Shown one piece after another: positions 29,601-43,419 of a stretch of DNA of 64,000 nucleotides. The first letter of the stretch is position 1; each line of letters opens with the position of its first letter. The translations under genes and the position numbers were made by a program. The notes beneath the pieces were generated by a model. The model was given only the letters and a program-made list of their open reading frames with translations, was not told the DNA's origin and did no database searches. The DNA is from Nephrocerus scutellatus (lineage: Eukaryota > Arthropoda > Insecta > Diptera > Pipunculidae), in assembly GCA_947095585.1 (NCBI GenBank), contig OX352762.1:47049335-47113334 (forward strand), in the 5' to 3' direction.

Positions 29601-32600
29601 GATCATACTCCAGAATTTCCATAGGAAGAAGTCTGATAGTCGCATCTTAGTTCTACATTCCGCATTTCATGCGAATCGCTTAAGAAATTGATTTGTTCCA
29701 GAAATTCCAGACCATAATGATGATATTCCAGAATTTCCATAGGAAAAAATCTTATAGTCGCATCTTAGTTCTACATTCCGAATTTCATGCGAATTGCTTG
29801 AAAAATTGATTTGTTCCAGAAATTCCAGACCATAATGATCATATTCCAGAATTTGCAAAGGAAGAAATCTTATAGTCGCATCGTAGTTCTACATTCCGAA
29901 TTTCATGCGAATCGCTTGAGAATTTGATTTGTTCCAGAAATTCCAGACGATAATGGTCATATTCCAGAATTTCCATAGGAAGAAGTCTGATAGTCGCATC
30001 TTAGTTCTACATTCCGAATTTCCTGCGAATCGCTTGGGAAATTGATTTTTTCCAGAAATTCCAGACCATAATGATCATATTCCAGAATTTCCAAAGGAAG
30101 AAGTCTTTTAGTCGCATCTTAGTCCTTCATTCCGAATTTCATGCGAATCGCTTGAGAAACTGATTTGTTCCTGCAATTCCAGACGATAATGATCATATTC
30201 CAGAATTTCCATAGGAAAAAGTCTTATAGTCGCATCTTAGTCCTACATTCCGAATTTCCTGCGAATCGCTTGAGAAATTGATTTGTTACAGAAATTCCAG
30301 ACCATAGTGATCATATTCCAGAAATTCCAGACCATAATGATCATATTCCAGAATTTCCATAGGAAGAAGTCTAATAGTCGCATCTTAGTCACACATTCCG
30401 GATTTCATGCGAATCTCTTGGGAAATTGCTTTATTCCAGAAATTCCAGACAAAAATGATCATATTCCAGAATTTCCATAGGAAGAAGTCTAATAGTGGCA
30501 TCTTAGTTCTACATTCCGAATTTCATGCCAATCGCTTGAGAAATTGATTTATTCCAGAAATTCCAGACCATAATGATCATATTCCAGAATTTCCATAGGA
30601 AGAAATCTTATATTCACATCTTAGTCCTACATTCCGAATTTCATGCGAATCGCTTGAGAAATTGATTTGTTCCAGAAATTCCACACGATAATGGTCATAT
30701 TCCAGAATTTCCATAGGAAGAAGTCTAATAGTGGCATCTTAGTTCTACATTCCGAATTTCATGCCAATCGCTTGAGAAATTGATTTATTCCAGAAATTCC
30801 AGACCATAATGATCATATTCCAGAATTTCCATAGGAAGAAATCTTATATTCACATCTTAGTCCTACATTCCGAATCTCATGCGAATCGCTTGAGAAATTG
30901 ATTTGTTCCTGAAATTCCAGACCATTATGATCATATTCCAGAATTTCCATAGGAAGAAGTCTAATAGTCGCATCTAAGTTCAACATTCCGAATTTCATGC
31001 GAATCGCTTGGGAAATGGATTTGTTCCAGAAATTCCAGACCATAATGATCATATTCCAGAATTTCTATAGGAAGAAGTCTGATAGTCGCATCTATGTTCT
31101 ACATTCCGAATTTCCTGCGAATCGCTTGAGAAATTGATTTATTCCAGAAATTCCAGACCATAATGATCATATTCCAGAATTTCCATAGGAAGAAATCTTA
31201 TAGTCGCATCTTAGTTCTACATTCCGAATTTCATGCGAATCGCTTGGGAAATTGATTTGTTCCAGAAATTCCAGACCATAATGATCATATTCCAGAATTT
31301 CCATAGGAAGAAATCTTATAGTCGCATCGTAGTTCTAAATTCCGAAGTTCATGCGAATCGCTTGAGAAATTGATTTGTTCCAGAAATTCCAGACCATAAT
31401 GATCATATTCCACAATTTCAATAGGAAGAAGTCTGATAGTCGCATCTTATTTCTACATTCTGAATTTCCTGAGAATTGCGTGGGAAATTGATTTGTTCCA
31501 GAAATTCCAGACCATAATGATCATATTCCAGAATTTCCATAGGAAGAAATCTTATAGTCGCATCTTAGTTCTACATTCCGAATTTCATGCGAATCGCTTG
31601 AGAAATTGAATTGTTCCAGAAATTCCAGACAATAATGATCATATTCTAGAATTTCCATAGGAAGAAGTCTTACAGTTGCATCTTAGTCCTACATTCCGAA
31701 TTTCATGCGAATCGCTTGCGAAATTGATTTGTTCCAGAAATTCCAGACTATAATGATCATACTCCAGAATTTCCATAGGAAGAAGTCTGATAGTCGCATC
31801 TTAGTTCTACATTCCGCATTTCATGCGAATCGCTTGAGAAATTTATTTGTTCCCGAAATTCCAGACCATAATGATCATATTCCACAATTTCCATAGGAAG
31901 AAGTCTGATAGTCGCATCTTAGTTCTACATTCTGAATTTCCTGCGAATTGCTTGGGAAATTGATTTGTTCCAGAAATTCCAGACAAAAATGATCATATTC
32001 CAGAAGTTCCATAGGAAGAAATCTTATATTCACATCTTCGTCCTACATTCCGAATTTCATGCGAATCGCTTGAGAAATTACTTTGTTCCAGAAATTCCAG
32101 ACAATAATGATCATATTCCAGAATTTCCATAGGAAGAAGTCTGATAGTCGCATCTTAGTTCTACATTCCGCATTTCATGCGAATCGCTTAAGAAATTGAT
32201 TTGTTCCAGAAATTCCAGACCATAATGATGATATTCCAGAATTTCCATAGGAAAAAATCTTATAGTCGCATCTTAGTTCTACATTCCGAATTTCATGCGA
32301 ATCGCTTGCGAAATTGATTTGTTCCAGAAATTCCAGACTATAATGATCATACTCCAGAATTTCCATAGGAAGAAGTCTGATAGTCGCATCTTAGTTCTAC
32401 ATTCCGCATTTCATGCGAATCGCTTAAGAAATTGATTTGTTCCAGAAATTCCAGACCATAATGATGATATTCCAGAATTTCCATAGGAAAAAATCTTATA
32501 GTCGCATCTTAGTTCTACATTCCGAATTTCATGCGAATTGCTTGAAAAATTGATTTGTTCCAGAAATTCCAGACCATAATGATCATATTCCAGAATTTGC

Positions 32601-35600
32601 AAAGGAAGAAATCTTATAGTCGCATCGTAGTTCTACATTCCGAATTTCATGCGAATCGCTTGAGAATTTGATTTGTTCCAGAAATTCCAGACGATAATGG
32701 TCATATTCCAGAATTTCCATAGGAAGAAGTCTGATAGTCGCATCTTAGTTCTACATTCCGAATTTCCTGCGAATCGCTTGGGAAATTGATTTTTTCCAGA
32801 AATTCCAGACCATAATGATCATATTCCAGAATTTCCAAAGGAAGAAGTCTTTTAGTCGCATCTTAGTCCTTCATTCCGAATTTCATGCGAATCGCTTGAG
32901 AAACTGATTTGTTCCTGCAATTCCAGACGATAATGATCATATTCCAGAATTTCCATAGCAAAAAGTCTTATAGTCGCATCTTAGTCCTACATTCCGAATT
33001 TCCTGCGAATCGCTTGAGAAATTGATTTGTTCCAGAAATTCCAGACCATAGTGATCATATTCCAGAAATTCCAGACCATAATGATCATATTCCAGAATTT
33101 CCATAGGAAGAAGTCTAATAGTCGCATCTTAGTCACACATTCCGGATTTCATGCGAATCTCTTGGGAAATTGCTTTATTCCAGAAATTCCAGACAAAAAT
33201 GATCATATTCCAGAAGTTCCATAGGAAGAAATCTTATATTCACATCTTAGTCCTACATTCCGAATCTCATGCGAATCGCTTGAGAAATTGATTTGTTCCT
33301 GAAATTCCAGACCATTATGATCATATTGCAGAATTTCCATAGGAAGAAGTCTTATAGTCGCATCTTAGTCCTACATTCCGAATTTCATGCGAATCTCTTG
33401 GGAAATTGCTTTATTCCAGAAATTCCAGACAAAAATGATCATATTCCAGAAGTTCCATAGGAAGAAATCTTATATTCACATCTTAGTCCTACATTCCGAA
33501 TTTCATGCGAATCGCTTGAGAAATTGATTTGTTCCAGAAATTCCAGACCATAATGATCATATTCCAGAATTTCCATAGGAAGAAGTCTGATAGTCGCATC
33601 TATGTTCTACATTCCGAATTTCCTGCGAATCGCTTGAGAAATTGATTTGTTCCAGAAATTCCAGACCATAATGATCATATTCCAGAATTTCCATAGGAAA
33701 AAATCTTATAGTCGCATCTTAGTTCTACATTCCGAATTTCATGCGAATTGCTTGAGAAATTGATTTGTTCCAGAAATTCCAGACCATAATGATCATATTC
33801 CAGAATTTCCAAAGGAAGAAATCTTATAGTCGCATCGTAGTTCTACATTCCGAATTTCATGCGAATCGCTTGAGAAATTGATTTGTTCCAGAAATTCCAG
33901 ACGATAATGGTCATATTCCAGAATTTCCATAGGAAGAAGTCTAATAGTGGCATCTTAGTTCTACATTCCGAATTTCATGCGAATCGCTTGAGAAATTGAT
34001 TTATTCCAGAAATTCCAGACCATAATGATCATATTCCAGAATTTCCATAGGAAGAAATCTTATATTCACATCTTAGTCCTACATTCCGAATCTCATGCGA
34101 ATCGCTTGAGAAATTGATTTGTTCCTGAAATTCCAGACCATTATGATCATATTCCAGAAGTTTCATAGGAAGAAGTCTAATAGTCTCATCTAAGTTCTAC
34201 ATTCCGAATTTCATGCGAATCGCTTGGGAAATGGATATGTTCCTGAAATTCCAGACCATAATGATCATATTCCAGAATTTCTATAGGAAGAAGTCTGATA
34301 GTCGCATCTATGTTCTACATCCCGAATTTCCTGCGAATCGCTTGAGAAATTGATTTATTCCAGAAATTCCAGACCATAATGATCATATTCCAGAATTTCC
34401 ATAGGAAGAAATCTTATAGTCGCATCTTAGTTCTACATTCCGAATTTCATGCGAATCGCTTGGGAAATTGATTTGTTCCAGAAATTCCAGACCATAATGA
34501 TCATATTCCAGAATTTCCATAGGAAGAAATCTTATAGTCGCATCGTAGTTCTAAATTCCGAAGTTCATGCGAATCGCTTGAGAAATTGATTTGTTCCAGA
34601 AATTCCAGACCATAATGATCATATTCCACAATTTCAATAGGAAGAAGTCTGATAGTCGCATCTTATTTCTACATTCTGAATTTCCTGAGAATTGCGTGGG
34701 AAATTGATTTGTTCCAGAAATTCCAGACCATAATGATCATATTCCAGAATTTCCATAGGAAGAAATCTTATAGTCGCATCTTAGTTCTACATTCCGAATT
34801 TCATGCGAATCGCTTGAGAAATTGAATTGTTCCAGAAATTCCAGACAATAATGATCATATTCTAGAATTTCCATAGGAAGAAGTCTTACAGTTGCATCTT
34901 AGTCCTACATTCCGAATTTCATGCGAATCGCTTGCGAAATTGATTTGTTCCAGAAATTCCAGACTATAATGATCATATTCCAGAATTTCCATAGGAAGAA
35001 GTCTGATAGTCGCATCTTAGTTCTACATTCCGCATTTCATGCGAATCGCTTAAGAAATTGATTTGTTCCAGAAATTCCAGACCATAATGATGATATTCCA
35101 CAATTTCCATAGGAAAAAATCTTATAGTCGCATCTAAGTTCTACATTCCGAATTTCATGCGAATTGCTTGAGAAATTGATTTGTTCCAGAAATTCCAGAC
35201 CATAATGATCATATTCCAGAATTTCCAAAGGAAGAAATCTTATAGTCGCATCGTAGTTCTACATTCCGAATTTCATGCGAATCGCTTGAGAAATTGATTT
35301 GTTCCAGAAATTCCAGACAATAATGGTCATATTCCAGAATTTCCATAGGAAGAAGTCTGATAGTCGCATCTTAGTTCTACATTCCGAATTTCCTGCGAAT
35401 CGCTTGGGAAATTGATTTTTTCCAGAAATTCCAGACCATAATGATCATATTCCAGAATTTCCAAAGGAAGAAGTCTTTTAGTCGCATCTTAGTCCTTCAT
35501 TCCGAATTTCATGCGAATCGCTTGAGAAACTGATTTGTTCCTGCAATTCCAGACGATAATGATCATATTCCAGAATTTCCATAGGAAAAAGTCTTATAGT

Positions 35601-35640
35601 CGCATCTTAGTCCTACATTCCGAATTTCCTGCGAATCGCT
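19310..35640. repeat. 8.4-kb satellite duplication (about 19.3-27.2 kb with 27.75-35.64 kb)
   Basis: Landmarks at 19,632, 20,524, 20,994 and 21,230 recur exactly 8,437 bp later. Those at 22,257, 23,149, 23,619, 23,855 and 24,471 recur 8,556 bp later, and the landmark at 26,599 recurs 8,438 bp later. The steps of 118 correspond to single-monomer gains and losses. Few substitutions are visible, for example cgcctgag near 28,145 against cgcttgag. About 0.5 kb of another segment (27.2-27.74 kb) separates the copies. The right end coincides with a short deletion at 35,640-35,655. Confidence 0.82.
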
Positions 35641-35660
35641 TGAGAAATTCCAGACCATAA
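35640..35660. repeat. Deletion junction within a 148-bp-type monomer
   Basis: The text reads cttgagaaattccagacc, where related copies have gaaattgatttgttccagaaattccagacc plus the 30-bp repeat. The direct repeat GAAATT is at both edges, and about 47 bp are missing relative to copies such as 33,020-33,110. This fits a slippage or single-strand-annealing deletion. Confidence 0.75.
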
Positions 35661-36479
35661 TGATCATATTCCAGAATTTCCATAGGAAGAAGTCTAATAG
35701 TCGCATCTTAGTCACACATTCCGGATTTCATGCGAATCTCTTGGGAAATTGCTTTATTCCAGAAATTCCAGACAAAAATGATCATATTCCAGAAGTTCCA
35801 TAGGAAGAAATCTTATATTCACATCTTAGTCCTACATTCCGAATTTCATGCGAATCTCTTGGGAAATTGCTTTATTCCAGAAATTCCAGACAAAAATGAT
35901 CATATTCCAGAAGTTCCATAGGAAGAAATCTTATATTCACATCTTAGTCCTACATTCCGAATTTCATGCGAATCGCTTGAGAAATTGATTTGTTCCAGAA
36001 ATTCCAGACCATAATGATCATATTCCAGAATTTCCATAGGAAGAAGTCTGATAGTCGCATCTATGTTCTACATTCCGAATTTCATGCGAATCGCTTAGGA
36101 AATTTATTTGTTCCTGAAATTCCAGACCATAATGATCATATTCCAGAATTTCCATAGGAAGAAGTCTAATAGTCGCATCTTAGTTCTACATTCCGAATTT
36201 CATGCGAATCGCTTGAGAAATTGATTTGTTCCAGAAATTCCAGACCATAATGATCATATTCCAGAATTTCCATAGGAAGAAGTCTTATAGTCGCATCTTA
36301 GTTCTACATTCCGAATTTCATGCAAATCGCTTGAGAAATTGATTTGTTCCAGAAATTCCAGACCATAATGATCATATTCCAGAATTTCCATAGGAAGAAG
36401 TCTAATAGTCGCATCTTAGTTCTACATTTCGAATTTCATGCGAATCGCTTGGGAAATGGATTTGTTCCTGAAATTCCAG

Positions 36480-36500
36480 ACCATAGGATGAAGTCTAATA
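36480..36500. repeat. 25-bp deletion between CCATA direct repeats
   Basis: Here gaccataggatgaagtc replaces the longer form seen at about 50,540 and 52,525, where CCATA occurs twice flanking 20 bp. Loss of one CCATA plus the intervening 20 bp gives the observed sequence. The shortened monomer is otherwise the same variant type, sharing gtggcatctcag. Confidence 0.75.
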
Positions 36501-36550
36501 GTGGCATCTCAGTTCTACATTCCGAATTTCACGCGAATCGCTTGAGAAAT

Positions 36551-37035
36551 TGATTTGTTCCTGAAATTCCAGACCATAATGATCATATTCCAGAATTTAC
36601 ATAGAAAGAAGTCTTATAGTCGCATCTTAGTTCTACATTCCAAATTTCATGCGAATCGCTTGAGAAATTGATTTGTTCCAGAAATTCCAGACCATAATGA
36701 TCATAATCCACAATTTCAATAGGAAGAAGTCTGATAGTCGCATCTAAGTTCTACATTCTGAATTTCATGCGAATTGCTTGGGAAATTGATTTGTTCCAGA
36801 AATTCCAGACAATAATGATCATATTCCAGAATTTCCATAGGAAGAAATCTTATAGTCGCATCTTAGTCCAACATTCCGAATTTCATGCGAATCGATTGAA
36901 AAATTTCTTTGTTCCAGAAATTCCAGACAATAATGATCATATTCCAGAATTTCCATAGGAAGAAATCTTATAGTCGCATCTTAGTCCTACATTCCGAATT
37001 TCATACGAACCGCTTGAGAAATTGATTTGTTCCAG
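36551..37035. repeat. LINE-free paralogue of the retrotransposon insertion site
   Basis: The left side (36,551-36,775) carries the rare variants tagaaagaagtc and ccaaatttc, which otherwise directly precede the LINEs (52,620-52,844; 58,810-59,033). The right side (from 36,776) carries gaatcgattgaaaaatttc and gaaccgcttgag, which directly follow the LINEs (57,264 on; 63,687 on). The two sides are joined without an element at gcgaatt/gcttggg, between 36,775 and 36,776. Similarity continues for several hundred bases on each side. It is therefore a pre-insertion form or an uninserted duplicate of it. Confidence 0.85.
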
Positions 37036-37429
37036 AAATTCCAGACCATAATGATCATATTCCAGAATTTCCATAGGAAGAAATCTTATAGTGGCATCTT
37101 AGTCCTACATTCCGAATTTCATGCAAATCGCTTGAGAAACTGATTTGTTCCAGAAATTCCAGACCATAATGATCATATTCCAGAATTTCCATAGGAAGAA
37201 ATCTTATAGTCGCATCGTAGTTCTAAATTCCGAAGTTCATGCGAATCGCTTGAGAATTTGATTTGTTCCAGAAATTCCAGACCATAATGATCATATTCCA
37301 CAATTTCCATAGGAAGAAGTCTAATAGTCGCATCTTATTTCTACATTCTGAATTTCCTGAGAATTGCGTGGGAAATTGATTTGTTCCAGAAATTCCAGAC
37401 CATAAAGATCATATTCCAGAATTTCCATA

Positions 37430-37455
37430 GGAAGATTTTCTCCATAATAAAATTT
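37430..37455. repeat. Truncated monomer with non-satellite filler, copy 1
   Basis: After ccataggaaga the text continues ttttctccataataaaa and then returns to satellite at tttccagaccataatg. About 15-18 bp do not match the monomer and most of one monomer is missing. This looks like an end-joining scar with filler. The same scar is at about 42,067-42,085 and 44,546-44,564, so it was copied by later duplication. Confidence 0.75.
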
Positions 37456-40400
37456 CCAGACCATAATGATCATATTCCAGAATTTCCAAAGGAAGAAATC
37501 TTATAGTCGCATCGTAGTTCTACATTCCGAATTTCATGCGAATCGCTTGAGAAATTGATTTGTTCCAGAAATTCCAGACGATAATGGTCATATTCCAGAA
37601 TTTCCAAAGGAAGAAGTCTGATAGTCGCATCTTAGTTCTACATTCCGAATTTCCTGCGAATCGCTTGGGAAATTGATTTTTTCCAGAAATTCCAGACCAT
37701 AATGATCATATTCCAGAATTTCCAACGGATGAAGTCTTTTAGTCGCATCTTAGTCCTTCATTCCGAATTTCATGCGAATCGCTTGAGAAACTGATTTGTT
37801 CCTGCAATTCCAGACGATAATGATCATATTCCAGAATTTCCATAGGAAAAAGTCTTATAGTCGCATCTTAGTCCTACATTCCGAATTTCCTGCGAATCGC
37901 TTGAGAAATTGATTCGTTCCAGAAATTCCAGACCATAATGATCATATTCCAGAAATTCCAGACCATAATGATCATATTCTAGAATTTTCATAGGAAGAAG
38001 TCTAATAGTCGCATCTTAGTCACACATTCCGGATTTCATGCGAATCTCTTGGGAAATTGCTTTATTCCAGAAATTCCAGACAAAAATGATCATATTCCAG
38101 AAGTTCCATAGAAAGAAATTTTATATTCACATCTTAGTCCTACATTCCGAATCTCATGCGAATCGCTTGAGAAATTGATTTGTTCCTGAAATTCCAGACC
38201 ATTATGATCATATTGCAGAATTTCCATAGGAAGAAGTCTTATAGTCGCATCTTAGTCCTACATTCCGAATTTCATGCGAATCTCTTGGGAAATTGCTTTA
38301 TTCCAGAAATTCCAGACAAAAATGATCATATTCCAGAAGTTCCATAGGAAGAAATCTTATATTCACATCTTAGTCCTACATTCCGAATTTTATGCGAATC
38401 GCTTGAGAAATTGATTTGTTCCAGAAATTCCAGACCATAATGATCATATTCCAGAATTTCCATAGGAAGAAGTCTGATAGTCGCATCTATGTTCTACATT
38501 CCGAATTTCCTGCGAATCGCTCGAGAAATTGATTTGTTCCAGAAATTCCAGACCATAATGATCATATTCCAGAATTTCCATAGGAAGAAGTCTAATAGTC
38601 GCATTTTAGTTCTACATTCCGAATTTCATGCGAATCGCTTAGGAAATTTATTTGTTCCTGAAATTCCAGACCATAATGATCATATTCCAGAATTTCCATA
38701 GGAAGAAGTCTAATAGTCGCATCTTAGTTCTACATTCCGAATTTCATGCGAATCGCTTGAGAAATTGATTTGTTCCAGAAATTCCAGACCAAAATGATCA
38801 TATTCCAGAATTTCCATAGGAAGAAGTCTTATAGTCGCATCTTAGTCCTACATTCCGAATTTCATGCAAATCGCCTTAGAAATTGATTTGTTCCAGAAAT
38901 TCCAGACCATAATGATCATATTCCAGAATTTCCATAGGAAGAAGTCTAATAGTCGCATCTTCGTTCAACATTCCGAATTTCATGCGAATCGCTTGGGAAA
39001 TGGATTTGTTCCTGAAATTCCAGACCATAATGATCATATTCCAGAATTTCCATAGGAAGAAGTCTAATAGTGGCATCTTAGTTCTACATTCCGAATTTCA
39101 TGCGAATCGCTTGAGAAATTGATTTATTCCAGAAATTCCAGACCATAATGATCATATTCCAGAATTTCCATAGGAAGAAATCTTATAGTCGCATCTTAGT
39201 TCTACATTCCGAATTTCATGCGAATCGCTTGGGAAATTGATTTGTTCCAGAAATTCCAGACCATAATGATCATATTCCAGAATTTCCATAGGAAGAAATC
39301 TTATAGTCGCATCGTAGTTCTAAATTCCGAAGTTCATGCGAATCGCTTGAGAATTTGATTTGTTCCAGAAATTCCATACCATAATGATCATATTCCACAA
39401 TTTCCATAGGAAGAAGTCTGATAGTCGCATCTTATTTCTACATTCTGAATTTCCTGAGAATTGCGTGGGAAATTGATTTGTTCCAGAAATTCCAGACCAT
39501 AAAGATCATATTCCAGAATTTCCATAGGAAGAAATCTTATAGTCGCATCTTAGTTCTACATTCCGAATTTCATGCGAATCGCTTGAGAAATTGAATTGTT
39601 CCAGAAATTCCAGACAAGAATGATCATATTCTAGAATTTCCATAGGAAGAAGTCTTACAGTTGCATCTTAGTCCTACATTCCGAATTTCATGCGAATCGC
39701 TTGCGAAATTGATTTGTTCCAGAAATTCCAGACCATAATGATCATATTCCAGAATTTCCATAGGAAGAAGTCTGATAGTCGCATCTTAGTTCTACATTCC
39801 GCATTTCATGCGAATCGCTTAAGAAATTGATTTGTTCCAGAAATTCCAGACCATAATGATGATATTCCAGAATTTCCATAGGAAGAAATATTATAGTCGC
39901 ATCTTAGTTCTACATTCCGAATTTCATGCGAATTGCTTGAGAAATTGATTTGTTCCAGAAATTCCAGACCATAATGATCATATTCCAGAATTTCCAAAGG
40001 AAGAAATCTTATAGTCGCATCGTAGTTCTACATTCCGAATTTCATGCGAATCGCTTGAGAAATTGATTTGTTCCAGAAATTCCAGACGATAATGGTCATA
40101 TTCCAGAATTTCCATAGGAAGAAGTCTGATAGTCGCATCTTAGTTCTACATTCCGAATTTCATGCGAATCGCTTGGGAAATTGATTTGTTCCTGAAATTC
40201 CAGATCATAATGATCATATTCCAGAATTACCATAGGAAGAAGTCTTTTAGTCGCATCTTAGTCCTTCATTCCGAATTTCATGCGAATCGCTTGAGAAACT
40301 GATTTGTTCCTGCAATTCCAGACGATAATGATCATATTCCAGAATTTCCATAGGAAAAAGTCTTATAGTCGCATCTTAGTCCTACATTCCGAATTTCCTG

Positions 40401-40940
40401 CGAATCGCTTGAGAAATTGATTTGTTCCAGAAATTCCAGACCATAATGATCATATTCCAGAAATTCCAGACCATAATGATCATATTCCAGAATTTCCATA
40501 GGAAGAAGTCTAATAGTCGCATCTTAGTCACATATTCCGGATTTCATGCGAATCTCTTGCGAAATTGCTTTATTCCAGAAATTCCAGACAAAAATGATCA
40601 TATTCCAGAAGTTCCATAGGAAGAAATCTTATATTCACATCTTAGTCCTACATTCCGAATTTCATGGGAATCGCTTGAGAAATTGATTTGTTCCTGAAAT
40701 TCCAGACCATTATGATCATATTCCAGAATTTCCATAGGAATAAATCTTATAGTCGCATCTTAGTTCTACATTCCGAATTTCATGCGAATCGCTTGAGAAA
40801 TTGAATTGTTCCAGAAATTCCAGACAATAATGATCATATTCTAGAATTTCCATAAGAAGAAGTCTTACAGTTGCATCTTAGTCCTACATTCCGAATTTCA
40901 TGCGAATCGCTTGCGAAATAGATTTGTTCCAGAAATTCCA

Positions 40941-43419
40941 GACTATAATGATCATATTCCAGAATTTCCATAGGAAGAAGTCTGATAGTCGCATCTTAGT
41001 TCTACATTCCGCATTTCATGCGAATCGCTTAAGAAATTGATTTGTTCCAGAAATTCCAGACCATAATGATGATATTCCAGAATTTCCATAGGAAAAAATC
41101 TTATAGTCGCATCTTAGTTCTACATTCCGAATTTGATGCGAATTGCTTGAGAAATTGATTTGTTCCAGAAATTCCAGACCATAATGATCATATTCCAGAA
41201 TTTCCAAAGGAAGAAATCTTATAGTCGCATCGTAGTTCTACATTCCGAATTTCATGCGAATCGCTTGAGAAATTGATTTGTTCCAGAAATTCCAGACGAT
41301 AATGGTCATATTCCAGAATTTCCATAGGAAGAAGTCTGATAGTCGCATCTTAGTTCTACATTCCGAATTTCCTGCGAATCGCTTGGGAAATTGATTTTTT
41401 CCAGAAATTCCAGACCATAATGATCATATTCCAGAATTTCCAAAGGATGAAGTCTTTTAGACGCATCTTAGTCCTTCATTCCGAATTTCATGCGAATCGC
41501 TTGAGAAGCTGATTTGTTCCTGCAATTCCAGACGATAATGATCATATTCCAGAATTTCCATAGGAAAAAGTCTTATAGTCGCATCTTAGTCCTACATTCC
41601 GAATTTCCTGCGAATCGCTTGAGAAATTGATTTGTTCCAGAAATTCAACCATAATGATCATATTCCAGAAATTCCAGACCATAATGATCATATTCTAGAA
41701 TTTCCATAGGAAGAAGTCTAATAGTCGCATCTTAGTCACACATTCCGGATTTCATGCGAATCTCTTGGGAAATTGCTTTATTCCAGAAATTCCAGACAAA
41801 AATGATCATATTCCAGAAGTTCCATAGGAAGAAATCTTATAGTCGCATCGTAGTTCTAAATTCCGAAGTTCATGCGAATCGCTTGAGAATTTGATTTGTT
41901 CCAGAAATTCCAAACCATAATGATCATATTCCACAATTTCCATAGGAAGAAGTCTGATAGTCGCATCTTATTTCTACATTCTGAATTTCCTGAGAATTGC
42001 GTGGGAAATTGATTTGTTCCAGAAATTCCAGACCATAAAGATCATATTCCAGAATTTCCATAGGAAGATTTTCTCCATAATAAAATTTCCAGACCATAAT
42101 GATCATATTCCAGAATTTCCAAAGGAAGAAATCTTATAGTCGTATCGTAGTTCTACATTCCGAATTTCATGCGAATCGCTTGAGAAATTGATTTGTTCCA
42201 GAAATTCCAGACGATAATGGTCATATTCCAGAATTTCCATAGGAAGAAGTCTGATAGTCGCATCTTAGTTCTACATTCCGAATTTCCTGCGAATCGCTTG
42301 GGAAATTGATTTTTTCCAGAAATTCCAGACCATAATGATCATATTCCAGAATTTCCAACGGATGAAGTCTTTTAGTCGCATCTTAGTCCTTCATTCCGAA
42401 TTTCATGCGAATCGCTTGAGAAACTGATTTGTTCCTGCAATTCCAGACGATAATGATCATATTCCAGAATTTCCATAGGAAAAAGTCTTATAGTCGCATC
42501 TTAGTCCTACATTCCGAATTTCCTGCGAATCGCTTGAGAAATTGATTTGTTCCTGAAATTCCAGACCATAATGATCATATTCCAGAAATTCCAGACAAAA
42601 ATGATCATATTCCAGAAGTTCCATAGGAAGAAATCTTATATTCACATCTTAGTCCTACATTCGGAATTTCATGCGAATCGCTTGAGAAATTGATTTGTTC
42701 CAGAAATTCCAGACCATAATGATCATATTCCAGAATTTCCATAGGAAGAAGTCTGATAGTCGCATCTATGTTCTACATTCCGAATTTCCTGCGAATCGCT
42801 CGAGAAATTGATTTGTTCCAGAAATTCCAGACCATAATGATCATATTCCAGAATTTCCATAGGAAGAAGTCTAATAGTCGCATTTTAGTTCTACATTCCG
42901 AATTTCATGCGAATCGCTTAGGAAATTTATTTGTTCCTGAAATTCCAGACCATAATGATCATATTCCAGAATTTCCATAGGAAGAAGTCTAATAGTCGCA
43001 TCTTAGTTCTACATTCCGAATTTCATGCGAATCGCTTGAGAAATTGATTTGTTCCAGAAATTCCAGACCAACATGATCATATTCCAGAATTTCCATAGGA
43101 AGAAGTCTTATAGTCGCACCTTAGTCCTACATTCCGAATTTCATGCAAATCGCCTTAGAAATTGATTTGTTCCAGAAATTCCAGACCATAATGATCATAT
43201 TCCAGAATTTCCATAGGAAGAAGTCTAATAGTCGCATCTTCGTTCAACATTCCGAATTTCATGCGAATCGCTTGGGAAATGGATTTGTTCCTGAAATTCC
43301 AGACCATAATGATCATATTCCAGAATTTCCATAGGAAGAAGTCTAATAGTGGCATCTTAGTTCTACATTCCGAATTTCATGCGAATCGCTTGAGAAATTG
43401 ATTTATTCCAGAAATTCCA
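40941..43419. repeat. 2,479-bp tandem duplication, unit A
   Basis: Starts at gactataatg and is followed immediately by a second copy of the same length. Private markers are shared with unit B: gaaattcaaccataatg (about 41,640), tcgtatcgtag (about 42,140), the filler scar (about 42,067), ttcggaatttc (about 42,660), accaacatg (about 43,070) and gcacctt (about 43,118). Comparing segment by segment I noticed only one difference, 42,992 A against 45,471 T. The duplication is therefore very recent, or it is an assembly effect. Confidence 0.92.
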
